DNA from: Pseudomonadota bacterium
GTDB taxonomy: Bacteria; Pseudomonadota; Gammaproteobacteria; Xanthomonadales; Xanthomonadaceae
Length of the DNA stretch: 64,000 nt
NCBI GenBank assembly: GCA_023386795.1
Contig: JAEWJB010000178.1
Span: 3,069-67,068, forward strand
Direction of reading: 5' to 3'
How positions within the stretch are numbered: position 1 is the first letter of the stretch; each line of letters starts with the position of its first letter. The notes under the pieces were generated by a model. The model saw only the letters and a program-made list of their open reading frames with translations, ran no database searches and was not told the DNA's origin. Position numbers and translations under genes: made by a program. Shown here piece after piece: positions 7,638-19,773 of the stretch.

Positions 7638-10018
7638 GCATGCCCGTATCCGTCGTTCCTCTTTTGGACAAGATGATCCCGATGCGACTCGTATCCGCCA
7701 CCGCCGCCTGCCTGTTGACCGTGGCCGCGGGCCTGGCCTGCGCGCAGCCCATGCCGACGCCTGCGCCCGCCCAGGACCCCGCCGCGCAGAATCCGCAGGC
7801 CGTGCCTGCGGTGGCCGGCACGCCGGACGTACCGGTCGCGCCGCCGGCGTCGGCGAACACGCGCACGCAGACCTTGCGCGAACTCGGCATCGACTACGAA
7901 ATCACCCTGCGCGGCATCCATGGCAATGCCGGCGTGCCGTTCGGCGTGCGCACCGATGAACTGGTCAATGCCGCCCAGCTGCACCTGCGTTACAGCTATT
8001 CGCCCGCGCTGCTGCCTGACCTTTCGCACCTGAAGGTGACGGTCAACGGCGTGACCGTGGCGACCCTGCCCACGCCGCAGGCCGACGCCGGCAAGGCCCT
8101 GAGCGCCGACATCCCGATCGACCCGCGCGTGGTGTCCGATTACAACCAGATCAACCTGGAACTGATCGGCCACTACACGCGCGACTGCGAAGACCCGGAC
8201 CACACCAGCCTGTGGGCGAACGTGGACGCGGCCAACAGCACGCTGAGCCTGACCACCACGCCGGTGGCACTGGCCGACAACCTGGCGATGCTGCCGGTGC
8301 CGTTCTTCGACGAACACGACGTGCGCCCGTTGAGCCTGCCGTTCCACTTCGCGCAGCGGCCGGACATGGCCACGCTACAGGCGGCCGGCATCGTGTCCTC
8401 GTGGTTCGGCGCGCTGGCCGGTTATCGCGGCGCCAGCTTCCCGGTATCCACCGGCACGCTGCCGGCGTCGGGCAACACGGTGGTGTTCGCCACGCCCGAT
8501 ACGCTGCCGACGCTGCTGGCCGGCGTGGGCGGTTCGCTGCCGGACATCCACGGCCCGACCGTGGCGATCATGAGCCACCCGACCGACCCGAACGCCAAGC
8601 TGTTGCTGGTGCTCGGCCGCAATGCCGGCGAACTGGCCAAGGCCGCCACCGCGCTGGCGCTGCGCGCGCCGCTGACCGGCGCGGTGGCGCAGGTGGGCGA
8701 CCTCGCGCAGCCCGAGGCGCGCAAGCCCTACGACGCGCCGAAGTGGGTGAGCAGCGAGCGCCCGGTGTACTTCCGCGAGCTGGTGGACCGCCCGGAGCGG
8801 CTGAACGTCACCGGCTACCACCCGGACCTGATCCGCGTCGGCCTGCAACTGCCGCCGGACCTGTTCGTGTGGCGCAGCGACGGTATCCCGGTGTCGCTGA
8901 AGTACCGCTACACCGTGCCGGAGGCCAACGACCAGTCGGCGCTGAACATCAGCATCAACGACAACTTCGTCACCACGCTGCCGTTGAACGGCCACCCGTA
9001 CGCCGAATCGCTGCCGCTGCGCTGGTGGCGCGGCCTGGGCGAGCGCGGCGTGATGCCGATCCGCCAGGACCTGGAGCTCCCGACCGGCACGTTCTCGGCC
9101 AACAGCCAGCTGCGCTTCCACTACTTCTTCGACCGCCCGCAGGCCGAGGCGTGCAAGAACACGTTCCCGGACGTGTCGGGGGCGATCGACGGCGATTCGA
9201 GCATCGACCTGCGGTCGTTCCCGCACTACATGGCGATGCCGAACCTGGCCGCGTTCGGCAATGCCGGCTTCCCGTTCACCCGCCTGGCGGACCTGTCCGA
9301 ATCGGCGATCGTGCTGCCGGACAACGCGAGCGAAACCGACTTCGGCAACGTGCTCAACCTGCTCGGCAAGCTCGGCGCGGCGACGGGCTATCCGACCCTG
9401 CGCGTGACGCTGGCCACGCCGGCGGAGGCCAAGCAGCGCGACGCCGATCGCGACCTGATCGTGCTCGGCTCGCCGTCTACCCAGCCGCTGCTGCGCGAGT
9501 GGGCGCAGTACCTGCCGGTGGGCGAGGGCGCCAACGGCCGCCGCTTCCGCTTGAGCGACTGGCTGCTCGACAAGCTGCCGGGGTTCCTGTCCTTCGACGC
9601 GCGCCGCACCGACCTGCCGACCACCGCCGAGGTCAGCGTCAATCCGCAGCCCAACGACGTGCTGCTGATGGGCCTGCAATCGCCGCTGGATCGCGACCGC
9701 AGCGTGGTGGTGCTGCAGGCCGACGACCCGGCCAACCTGGCGCGCCTGTTCGAGGCCTGGGCCGACCCGGTGCGGCTGGCCAAGTTCCAGGGCAGCGTGG
9801 TGCTGCTGCAGGACGACAAGGTCACCAGCCTGGCAGGCAACCAGACGTATTACATCGGCCACCTGCCGCTGCCGACCTGGCTGCGCTGGTATTTCTCCAA
9901 CCACCCGATCTGGCTCGGCGTGGCGGTCGTGGTCCTGTGCCTGCTGCTGGCCCTGGCTGCGCGCGTGCTGCTGCGCCTGCATTCGGCCATTCGCTTGCGC
10001 GAGGGCCGCGGCAAGTGA
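7634..10018 (+). CDS. bcsB: Cellulose synthase regulatory subunit BcsB
   Basis: Periplasmic, membrane-anchored partner of BcsA that guides the nascent glucan. 794 residues with a cleavable signal sequence (RLVSATAACLLTVAAGLACAQ), a Pro/Ala-rich segment, the tandem carbohydrate-binding and flavodoxin-like domains with the family's FxxDRPQAEACK and LVLGRN stretches, and a single C-terminal membrane helix (about 757-780, LGVAVVVLCLLLALAARVLL) that docks on BcsA. The GTG at 7634 overlaps the bcsA stop as GTGA and has AGAGGG just upstream; ATGs at 7640, 7673 and 7682 are in frame, and 7673 or 7682 would give a more compact signal peptide. The stop overlaps the bcsZ start. Confidence 0.93.
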   Translation: MSMPVSVVPLLDKMIPMRLVSATAACLLTVAAGLACAQPMPTPAPAQDPAAQNPQAVPAVAGTPDVPVAPPASANTRTQTLRELGIDYEITLRGIHGNAGVPFGVRTDELVNAAQLHLRYSYSPALLPDLSHLKVTVNGVTVATLPTPQADAGKALSADIPIDPRVVSDYNQINLELIGHYTRDCEDPDHTSLWANVDAANSTLSLTTTPVALADNLAMLPVPFFDEHDVRPLSLPFHFAQRPDMATLQAAGIVSSWFGALAGYRGASFPVSTGTLPASGNTVVFATPDTLPTLLAGVGGSLPDIHGPTVAIMSHPTDPNAKLLLVLGRNAGELAKAATALALRAPLTGAVAQVGDLAQPEARKPYDAPKWVSSERPVYFRELVDRPERLNVTGYHPDLIRVGLQLPPDLFVWRSDGIPVSLKYRYTVPEANDQSALNISINDNFVTTLPLNGHPYAESLPLRWWRGLGERGVMPIRQDLELPTGTFSANSQLRFHYFFDRPQAEACKNTFPDVSGAIDGDSSIDLRSFPHYMAMPNLAAFGNAGFPFTRLADLSESAIVLPDNASETDFGNVLNLLGKLGAATGYPTLRVTLATPAEAKQRDADRDLIVLGSPSTQPLLREWAQYLPVGEGANGRRFRLSDWLLDKLPGFLSFDARRTDLPTTAEVSVNPQPNDVLLMGLQSPLDRDRSVVVLQADDPANLARLFEAWADPVRLAKFQGSVVLLQDDKVTSLAGNQTYYIGHLPLPTWLRWYFSNHPIWLGVAVVVLCLLLALAARVLLRLHSAIRLREGRGK

Positions 10019-11205
10019 CGCAAGGCTCGCCCCCGCGCGATCCCGCGCGCCGCCGCTGGCTCGGCGGCGCGCTTGCGTTGGCCGCAGGCGCGATGGTGCA
10101 GCGGGCAGGGGCGGTGAGCCTGCCGCCGTGCCCGTCGGCGCCGGGCTGGCCGTACTGGCAGGCGTTCTCGGCCAAGCACATCCAGCCGGACGGACGGGTC
10201 GTGGATTTCGCCACGCCCGACCAGCGCAGCACCTCCGAAGGGCAGTCCTACGGGCTGTTCTTCGCGCTGGTGAACAACGACCAGCCGCTGTTCGAACGCA
10301 TCCTGGGCTGGACTCGCCAGAACCTGATGGACGGCCGGCCGTACGAAATGCTGCCGGCGTGGCTGTGGGGTCGCGCGGCCGACGGCCAATGGCGCGTGCT
10401 CGACGAGAACAACGCCACCGATTCGGACCTGTGGATTTCCTATTGCCTGCTCGAAGCCGGACGGCTGTGGGGCCGCGCCGGCTACGTGAGCGCGGGCCTG
10501 CGCAAGCTGCAGCTGGTGCGCGAACAGGTGGTGGCGAAAGTGCCGGGACTGGGCGAGATGCTGCTGCCCGGTCGCGCCGGTTTCCATGCCGGCACGCGCT
10601 GGACGTTCAATCCTTCCTACGTGCCGCTGCAGTTGCTGCGGCGCTTCGCCTCGGCCGACCCCAAGGGCCCGTGGCGGTCGATGATTGCCGGCAGCGCGCG
10701 GATGATTTCCGGCAGCGCGCCGGTGGGCTTCGCCGCCGACTGGATCGGTTGGGACGGGCGCGCGTTCGCCATCGATCCGGCCAAGGGGCCGTTGGGCAGC
10801 TACGACGCGATCCGCGTGTACCTGTGGGCCGGCATGCTGGACCGCGCCGACCCGCTGCGCGCCAACCTGCTGCGCGACCTCTCCGGCCCGGCGCAGATGC
10901 TGCGCGCGCAGGGCACGTTCGCCGAGAAGATCGACGTGCAGCGTGGCGTGGGCACCGGCAACGCGCCGGTGGGCTTCGCCGCGGCCCTGCTGCCCTACCT
11001 GAGCGCGCTCGGCGAGGGCGCGCTGCTCAAGACCCAGCAACAGCGCATTCCCGCCGCCAACGCGGCTGCGGCCAATGCGTTGCCCTACTACGAGCGCAAC
11101 CTGGTGCTGTTCGGCCAGGGCTGGCTCGAAAACCGTTACCGTTTTGCCGCAGACGGGCGCCTGCTGCCTGCCTGGAGACTGAAACCATGCTCCGCCACAA
11201 CCTGA
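10015..11205 (+). CDS. bcsZ: Periplasmic endoglucanase BcsZ (GH8)
   Basis: Family-8 endo-1,4-beta-glucanase of the cellulose operon, thought to trim or release glucan chains in the periplasm. The 396-residue protein carries the GH8 general acid in RSTSEGQSYGLFFAL and the general base region in NATDSDLWISY. The N terminus DPARRRWLGGALALAAG has a twin-arginine-like RRRWL before a hydrophobic stretch, so export by Tat rather than Sec is possible. No ATG is available: the start is GTG, overlapping the bcsB stop as GTGA. Its 3' end overlaps bcsC by 19 bases. E. coli BcsZ has 368 residues, so the length fits. Confidence 0.92.
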   Translation: MTQGSPPRDPARRRWLGGALALAAGAMVQRAGAVSLPPCPSAPGWPYWQAFSAKHIQPDGRVVDFATPDQRSTSEGQSYGLFFALVNNDQPLFERILGWTRQNLMDGRPYEMLPAWLWGRAADGQWRVLDENNATDSDLWISYCLLEAGRLWGRAGYVSAGLRKLQLVREQVVAKVPGLGEMLLPGRAGFHAGTRWTFNPSYVPLQLLRRFASADPKGPWRSMIAGSARMISGSAPVGFAADWIGWDGRAFAIDPAKGPLGSYDAIRVYLWAGMLDRADPLRANLLRDLSGPAQMLRAQGTFAEKIDVQRGVGTGNAPVGFAAALLPYLSALGEGALLKTQQQRIPAANAAAANALPYYERNLVLFGQGWLENRYRFAADGRLLPAWRLKPCSATT

Positions 11206-14200
11206 AGCCGCTTTACCTCGCCGGGATGATCGAACTGTGCCTGCTGGCCACGCCGGCGCACGCACAGAACGCGACCCAGCAACTGGTCAACCAGGGCAAC
11301 TACTGGCATGACCAGGGGCGCGATGACCTTGCCGCCGATACCTGGCGCAAGCTGCTCAACATCGATCCCAACCAGCCGGATGCGCTGCTCGGGCTGGGCC
11401 AGATCGAATTCGCCCAGGGCAAGAGCGCCGACGCACGCAAGCGCCTGGCGCAGCTGCAGGCCGCGCACCCGAACTCGCCGCAGGCCCAGCGCCTGCGCCT
11501 GGTGATCGGCGGCAACGCCAGTGCGGCGGGCGGTGGCAGCGACCCGCACCTGGCCAGCGCGCGTCGTGCGGCGGCCGCGGGGCGCTACGTCGAAGCCGTG
11601 CGCGAATACGAAGCCAGTTTCAACGGCAAGGCGCCGCCTTCCAACGTGGCGCTGGAGTACTACCAGTCGCTGGCCGGCACGCCGCAGGGCTGGGAAAAGG
11701 CCCGTGACGGGCTCACCCGGCTCAAGGCCAGCGAGCCGGAGAACGCCGGCGTGGCACTCGCGCTCGCGCAGGTGCTGACCTATCGCGAGCCGACCCGCCG
11801 CGAGGGCATCGCCCAGCTGCGTACGCTGAGCACGCGCGCCGATATCGGTGGCCCGGCACGCAATGGCTGGCGCCAGGCCCTGCTGTGGCTCAACGCTGGC
11901 CAAGGCGATGCGGATCTGTACCAGGCGTGGTTGAACGCCAATCCGAACGACGCCGAAGTGGCCGCCAAGCTCAACCAGCTGCGCGAGCGCCGTACCGCGG
12001 CCACCGCGCAGGACGTGGAGGGCGTGGCGCTGGGCGAAGGCTTCAAGGCGCTCAACGCCGGCAATCTCGCCACCGCCGAGCAGCGCTTCACCCAGGTGCT
12101 GCGCGCGCGTCCGCGCGACAGCGAAGCGCTGGGTGGCCTGGGCTCGGTGCGCTTGCGCCAGCAGCGCTTTTCCGAGGCGCAGGAACTGCTGCGCCCGGCC
12201 GCCGCCGCGAACGGCAAATGGAACAGCGCCTACAACAGTGCGCGCTACTGGCTGCAGTTGCAGCAGGCCGAAGCGGCACGCAAGCGCGGCGATATCGCCG
12301 AGGCGACCCGTCTGGCCCAGGCAGCAGTGAACCTGCAGCCAAGCGAAGCCGCCGGTTACGCCGCGCTGGGCAACCTGCAGACCGGCAGCGACGCGCAGGC
12401 GGCAGAAGCGAGCTTCCGCAAGGCGCTTTCGCTGGAGTCGAACAATTCCGCGGCGTTGCAGGGCCTGGTCGCGCTGTACAGCCGCCAGGGCCGCATGCAG
12501 GAAGCCACCGACCTGTTCAATCGCCTGCCGGCTGCGCAGCGGCAGCAGGCCGGCGGCGAAGCGATGCTGCGCTCCAACGTGCAGCGCGCCAAGGCGCAGC
12601 AGGCCCTGGAAGCCGGCGATGCCGTCACCGCGCAAACCGAACTGGAAGGCGCGATGGTCGAGCGCCCGGGAGACCCCTGGATTCGACTGGACCTGGCCCG
12701 CCTCTACCTGCAGGCCGGCCGTCCCGACCAGGCGCGCAGCGTGATGGATGGCCTGCTCGCCGTGCACGGCGACACCCCCGAGGCGCAGTACGCCAACGCG
12801 CTGTATGCGCAGGAAACCAGCGACTGGGGCACGGCGTATGCCAGCCTCGAGCGGATTCCCGCCGCGTCGCGGACGCCGGAAATGACGCGCCTGCGCAACA
12901 TCGCCTGGGTCGAGCAGCAGGCGCGCGCCGCGCGCGGGCTGCAGCAACAGGGCCGCGCCGGCGAGGCGCAGGCGCTGTTGTCGCGCACCGAGGCGGCGCT
13001 GGGCGACCAGATCGACGACCCGCAGCTGCTGGCCGCGCTGGCCGGGGCATGGGCCGACAGCGGCAATTCCTCGCGCGCGCTGACGTTGGCACAACGCCTG
13101 GTCACCACGGGCACTCCCGGAACCGAACAGCGCCTGCAGTACGCCGGCGTGCTGCTGCGCGCGCACCAGGACGCCGAGCTGTCCGCCGTGCTGCGCCAAC
13201 TGCACGACACCACGATGACGCCGGAGCAGCTGCGCCGCTACCAGGCGCTGCGCAGCGGCTACGTGCTGCGGCAGGTCGATGCCTTGCGCGAGCTGGGCAA
13301 CCTGGAAGGTGCTTACGACGCGCTGGCGCCGATCCTGGCCCAGCAGCCGCAGGATACCGACGCGCTGTCCGCGCTGGCGCGGCTGTACGCCAGTGCCGGC
13401 GACCAGCGCCAGGCGCTGGTGATCTACCAGCAGATCCTGCAGCGCCAGCCCAACGACCTGGACGTGCTCGTCGCCGCGGCCAACAGCGCTGCCGCGCAGC
13501 AGGACCTGGACAGCGCCGAGGTGTACCTGCAGCGCGCGCTGGCGCAGGCGCCGCAGTCGCCCGACGTGCTCGCCGCGGCCGGTCGCGTGTATCGCGCAGC
13601 CGGCAAGAACCGCAAGGCCGAGCAGTATTTCCGTGCATCGCTGGCCGCGCAGCAGCGCGACGCTGGCCAATTCGACAACGGCCTGCCCGGCGCGCGTGGT
13701 CCGGCTGCCTATGCATCGGCTGCCCGCCCGCTCAATCCGTTCGCCGGCATGACCGGCCCGATGCGCGGCTCGGCGGCGGTGCTGTCCGATGCCACGCCGT
13801 ATCCGGCCACGTTGCCGCCGACGGCATACCCGGCCGCGCCCGCAGCGACCTACGCCGCCGCGCCGGCCTATGCGGCGTCCGTGCCTGCGCCGGCCTACGT
13901 GCCGCCGCCGAGCCCCGGTGCTTACGTGGGCGACGGCGACCTGCCGCCGCCGGTGAGTGCTTCCTCCGCGCCGATGCTGGCCACCCTGCCGGTCCCGGGG
14001 CAGAGCGCCCGCGTGCCTGCGCCGGCCTATGCCAGTGGCGCTGCCCCGATGGGGGCCGCGCCGATCGGCCGCGGCGGCCAAGCGCGTGCGCAGTCGTTGC
14101 CGCCGCGTCGCAGCGGCAACACGGTGCTCGATGAACTGCGCGAAGTGCAGGCCGACAACAGCAGCCAGATTGCCGGTGGCGCGATCTACCGCGCGCGCGA

Positions 14201-15749
14201 TGGCGAATCCGGCCTGGGCCAGCTCGACGACATCGAGATGCCGGTACAGGCCGATTTCGCCGTGGGCGATGGCAAGCTGGGCGTGAGCCTGACCCCGACG
14301 CTGGTCGACGCCGGCGCCGTGCCGGTCGACTACAACGTCGCCAGCCGCTTCGGCGGCGGCCCGGCAGCCGCGATCTCCGACGCGCTGGCCACCGATCCCA
14401 CGCAGATCGACAACCTGGTGGGCACCACGCTCTACCAGGGCCTGCTGACCACCGGCGACAACGCCGCCACCCGCAACTACATCTACGAAGCGGCGGTGGC
14501 CAATGGCGATTTCCAGACGCTCTACAACGAGGCCGAAGGTGACACCGCCGCCGAGCGCCGCCAGGCGGCGCTCGACGCGCTGTACGCGCAGCCGCTCTCG
14601 CAGTACCTGCTGTCCAACAACCTCTCCACGCTGAGCATCGGCGCGATCGCCACGCAGGTGCTCAACGATCCTTCGCTGCGCGGCGACCTGGACGCTGCCA
14701 GCCAGGCGCAGTTGCTGGTGCTCTCGCAGAGCGCGGCAGCCACGCAGACGCCGGTGCAGTTCCGTGATGCGTTGTATTCGATGGCGGCCAGCGGCACCGC
14801 TTCGCGCCGCCTGAGCCAGGACGACAGCGGCGTGGGCGTGGCGGTGAGCTACCGCAATGGCGGTTTCTCGGCGGACATCGGCAGCACGCCGGTGGGTTTC
14901 CAGCAGCAGAACATCGTCGGTGGCGTGGGTTGGCGCGGGGAGATCGGCGACAACCTGACCTATTCGGCGCAGGGTTCGCGCCGCGCGGTGAACGACAGCG
15001 TGTTGTCCTTTGCCGGCACCGAGGACGTGCGTACCGGCCGGGAGTGGGGCGGCGTGACCAGCAATGGCCTGGCCGTCTCGGCCACGCTGGATAACGGCCT
15101 GCTCGGCGGCTATGCCAACCTGGCCGCGCATCGCCTGACCGGCCGCAACGTGGCCGACAACGACCACCGCCAGGTCGACCTGGGCTTCTACGTGCACGCG
15201 CTGGAAACCGATAACCAGTCCTTGACCGCCGGCATCAACCTGACGGCGATGCAGTACGACAAGAACCTCAGCGGCTTCACTTACGGCCAGGGTGGCTATT
15301 TCAGCCCGCAGGACTATTTCGACTTGGGCTTCCCGGTGCACTGGACCGGTCGTTCGTCCAGCCAGAAGGTCAACTGGCGGCTGGATGCCAGCGTCGGCGT
15401 GCAGCACTTCCGCACCGACGACTCGCCGTACTTCCCGACCGACCCGACGCTGCAACAGTCGGCCTACGACGCGGCTTCGTTGGCGGCGATGCTGGGCCTG
15501 ACCGACCGTTACGTCGCGCCCGTCTACCTGGGCGAGAGCAAGACCGGCGTTTCGTACAACGTGTCCGGCGCGGCCGAGTGGCAGGTGGCCCCGCAGCTGT
15601 TCCTCGGCGGCCGGATGACGTTCAACAACGCGCGCGACTACAACCAGTTCAACACCAACCTGTACCTGCGTTTCGTCCTCGACCGCCTCGGCGCGGCGCT
15701 GGGCAAGACGCCGCAGGTGGTGACCTCGCCGTACGCGAGCGATTACTGA
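11187..15749 (+). CDS. bcsC: Cellulose export protein BcsC (TPR scaffold and outer-membrane porin)
   Basis: Exports glucan across the outer membrane. The 1520-residue protein has a signal peptide (LYLAGMIELCLLATPAHA), a long periplasmic array of TPR units (about residues 30-830, e.g. DALLGLGQIEFAQGKSADA), a Pro/Ala/Tyr-rich linker (about 840-970), and a C-terminal 16-strand-type BcsC barrel region (about 1180-1520) ending in an aromatic residue (SPYASDY), as usual for outer-membrane proteins. It is longer than E. coli BcsC (1157), from extra TPRs and the linker. The start lies inside bcsZ. It is the last gene of the operon; a hairpin follows. Confidence 0.94.
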   Translation: MLRHNLKPLYLAGMIELCLLATPAHAQNATQQLVNQGNYWHDQGRDDLAADTWRKLLNIDPNQPDALLGLGQIEFAQGKSADARKRLAQLQAAHPNSPQAQRLRLVIGGNASAAGGGSDPHLASARRAAAAGRYVEAVREYEASFNGKAPPSNVALEYYQSLAGTPQGWEKARDGLTRLKASEPENAGVALALAQVLTYREPTRREGIAQLRTLSTRADIGGPARNGWRQALLWLNAGQGDADLYQAWLNANPNDAEVAAKLNQLRERRTAATAQDVEGVALGEGFKALNAGNLATAEQRFTQVLRARPRDSEALGGLGSVRLRQQRFSEAQELLRPAAAANGKWNSAYNSARYWLQLQQAEAARKRGDIAEATRLAQAAVNLQPSEAAGYAALGNLQTGSDAQAAEASFRKALSLESNNSAALQGLVALYSRQGRMQEATDLFNRLPAAQRQQAGGEAMLRSNVQRAKAQQALEAGDAVTAQTELEGAMVERPGDPWIRLDLARLYLQAGRPDQARSVMDGLLAVHGDTPEAQYANALYAQETSDWGTAYASLERIPAASRTPEMTRLRNIAWVEQQARAARGLQQQGRAGEAQALLSRTEAALGDQIDDPQLLAALAGAWADSGNSSRALTLAQRLVTTGTPGTEQRLQYAGVLLRAHQDAELSAVLRQLHDTTMTPEQLRRYQALRSGYVLRQVDALRELGNLEGAYDALAPILAQQPQDTDALSALARLYASAGDQRQALVIYQQILQRQPNDLDVLVAAANSAAAQQDLDSAEVYLQRALAQAPQSPDVLAAAGRVYRAAGKNRKAEQYFRASLAAQQRDAGQFDNGLPGARGPAAYASAARPLNPFAGMTGPMRGSAAVLSDATPYPATLPPTAYPAAPAATYAAAPAYAASVPAPAYVPPPSPGAYVGDGDLPPPVSASSAPMLATLPVPGQSARVPAPAYASGAAPMGAAPIGRGGQARAQSLPPRRSGNTVLDELREVQADNSSQIAGGAIYRARDGESGLGQLDDIEMPVQADFAVGDGKLGVSLTPTLVDAGAVPVDYNVASRFGGGPAAAISDALATDPTQIDNLVGTTLYQGLLTTGDNAATRNYIYEAAVANGDFQTLYNEAEGDTAAERRQAALDALYAQPLSQYLLSNNLSTLSIGAIATQVLNDPSLRGDLDAASQAQLLVLSQSAAATQTPVQFRDALYSMAASGTASRRLSQDDSGVGVAVSYRNGGFSADIGSTPVGFQQQNIVGGVGWRGEIGDNLTYSAQGSRRAVNDSVLSFAGTEDVRTGREWGGVTSNGLAVSATLDNGLLGGYANLAAHRLTGRNVADNDHRQVDLGFYVHALETDNQSLTAGINLTAMQYDKNLSGFTYGQGGYFSPQDYFDLGFPVHWTGRSSSQKVNWRLDASVGVQHFRTDDSPYFPTDPTLQQSAYDAASLAAMLGLTDRYVAPVYLGESKTGVSYNVSGAAEWQVAPQLFLGGRMTFNNARDYNQFNTNLYLRFVLDRLGAALGKTPQVVTSPYASDY

Positions 15750-15756
15750 GCGAGCA

Positions 15757-15777
15757 AGCCGGCCGCTAAGGCCGGCT
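15757..15777. terminator. Hairpin between convergent bcsC and the NCS2 permease
   Basis: AGCCGGCC/GGCCGGCT pair around GCTAA; the symmetric stem sits in the 47-base gap between two convergent stop codons. No clear T-run on either side, so it is a weak, possibly bidirectional terminator. Confidence 0.5.
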
Positions 15778-15796
15778 CACCGCCTGCGCGGACACG

Positions 15797-17116
<1,320 letters not shown>

Positions 17117-17127
17117 GCACGGAACCC

Positions 17128-17150
17128 GTAGGAGCGGCTTCAGCCGCGAC
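17128..17150 (+). repeat. Dispersed palindromic repeat (REP-like), copy 1
   Basis: GTAGGAGCGGCTTCAGCCGCGAC contains the palindrome GCGGCT-TC-AGCCGC. Related copies lie at 28351-28375, 35741-35764 and 35821-35845. This copy sits between the ettA terminator and the permease start. Confidence 0.7.
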
Positions 17151-17194
17151 GCGCCGGCCATGATGCCCGAGCCGGCGGGCCACGGCGCGAAGAA

Positions 17195-17219
17195 AAAGGG
17201 CGCCCTCAAGGCGCCCTTT
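17195..17219 (-). terminator. Rho-independent terminator of ettA
   Basis: On the minus strand AAAGGGCGCC pairs with GGCGCCCTTT around a 5-base loop and is followed by TTTTT, eight bases after the ettA stop. A textbook intrinsic terminator. Confidence 0.9.
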
Positions 17220-17227
17220 CCCGGAAC

Positions 17228-18895
<1,668 letters not shown>

Positions 18896-18976
18896 GGAAT
18901 CTCCGTATGGCTCGTAGCGCGCGCCCGGCCCGGTCCGGCGGGGCGGATCAGGCGGGCAGGGAATGGGATGGCGCCC

Positions 18977-18982
18977 AGTATA
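18977..18982 (-). promoter_or_regulatory. Candidate -10 element of ettA
   Basis: TATACT on the minus strand, 81 bases upstream of the ettA ATG. It matches five of six consensus bases. No clear -35 is seen. Confidence 0.45.
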
Positions 18983-19121
18983 ACGGGAACGTCCGACCCG
19001 CCTTCGGCGAACGTGGCCGACCGGCGACTAAATGGGGGCATTCGTAACCGATTCCAGCCAATGCCTGTTCATCTTGTCGCGCCAATATGTCATCAACACC
19101 CACCACAGCCACGGAGCTGCC

Positions 19122-19607
19122 ATGAATACGATTCGTCTCACTGCCTTGGCGTTGACGTCCTTGCTGGCGCTGGGCGCCGTGGCGCCGTCGGCGATGGCCG
19201 ACGATCACGGCCGTGGCCACCACGGCTGGGATGACCGTGGTCGTGGCCACGACCGCCACCGCGATGACCGCCACGACGACCGCCGTGACTACCGCGAGCG
19301 CCGCGAGGCCTACCACGACGGGTACCGCGACGGCCGCCGCGACTACCGTGGCCCGGCCGTGGTGTACCGCCCGGCACCGCGTCCGGCCTATTACCGTCCG
19401 GCCCCGCCGCCGCGCTACTACGGCTGGGCGCCGGGCCACCGTTACCGCGACTACTACGGCGGCCCGGTCTACGTGGTCAACGACTACGACCGCTACCACC
19501 TGCGTCGTCCGCCCTACGGTTATCACTGGGTGCGCGATGACGTCGGCAACATGCTGATGGTCGCCGTCGCCACCGGCATCATTGCCGACCTGGTGCTGCA
19601 TCACTGA
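19122..19607 (+). CDS. RcnB-like periplasmic protein
   Basis: A 161-residue exported protein. MNTIRLTALALTSLLALGA followed by APSAMA is a clear signal peptide; the mature part begins with an Asp/His/Arg-rich stretch (about 25-70, HGRGHHGWDDRGRGHDRHR and similar), a Pro/Tyr-rich middle, and the C-terminal PPYGYHWVRDDVGNMLMVA that defines the RcnB family. E. coli RcnB is a periplasmic factor in nickel and cobalt homeostasis. The His/Asp-rich region would suit metal binding, but that is an inference. ATG 19122 follows ACGGAG; the longer frame from 19032 has no signal peptide at its start. A terminator hairpin follows. Confidence 0.75.
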   Translation: MNTIRLTALALTSLLALGAVAPSAMADDHGRGHHGWDDRGRGHDRHRDDRHDDRRDYRERREAYHDGYRDGRRDYRGPAVVYRPAPRPAYYRPAPPPRYYGWAPGHRYRDYYGGPVYVVNDYDRYHLRRPPYGYHWVRDDVGNMLMVAVATGIIADLVLHH

Positions 19608-19632
19608 TTGATCGCCCACGTGCGATCACTGG

Positions 19633-19653
19633 CCGGCCGCCTTGTGCGGCCGG
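19633..19653 (+). terminator. Terminator after the RcnB-like gene
   Basis: CCGGCCGC pairs with GCGGCCGG around CTTGT, followed by TCTGCTTT. Position 25 bases after the stop fits termination of the RcnB-like gene before the glyA promoter. Confidence 0.6.
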
Positions 19654-19695
19654 TCTGCTTTCCGGCGACCGGGCCGCGATGTCCGCCGTCCTGGT

Positions 19696-19726
19696 TGGTG
19701 GGGTGGGTGGGCGGCACCTTATAATT
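19696..19726 (+). promoter_or_regulatory. glyA promoter
   Basis: A perfect TATAAT -10 (19721-19726), with TTGGTG at 19696-19701 as a possible -35 at 19-base spacing. The leader to the glyA ATG would be about 40 bases. Confidence 0.6.
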
Positions 19727-19773
19727 TATGCCCCCGACCGCCCTTGGCCGCCCCGGCAGCCCCTGGAGACCCG

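Noticed and set aside
8212..10014. Long open frame running from within bcsB into bcsZ.
   Set aside because: It is the bcsB sequence read in another frame in GC-rich DNA; GH8 similarity begins only after the GTG at 10015.
10128..11186. Long open frame ahead of bcsC within bcsZ.
   Set aside because: Arg/Gly/Ala-rich frame shadow of bcsZ; a signal peptide and BcsC similarity begin at ATG 11187.
11136..15455. Minus-strand open frame of 1439 codons opposite bcsC.
   Set aside because: Composition is His/Arg/Gln-rich antisense of a GC-rich gene, with no domain pattern and no ribosome site.
19222..19360. Repeat array in the RcnB-like gene resembling a tandem or CRISPR-like pattern.
   Set aside because: Units are short, irregular GACCGCCAC-type codon repeats coding Asp/His/Arg, with no spacers.
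18948..19619. Minus-strand Val/Ala-rich frame opposite the RcnB-like gene.
   Set aside because: Its low-complexity repeats mirror the His/Asp/Arg-rich repeats of the real gene; no start signal.
19642..19773. N-terminal extension of glyA.
   Set aside because: The extra codons cross the terminator and the TATAAT promoter, and family similarity begins at ATG 19774.
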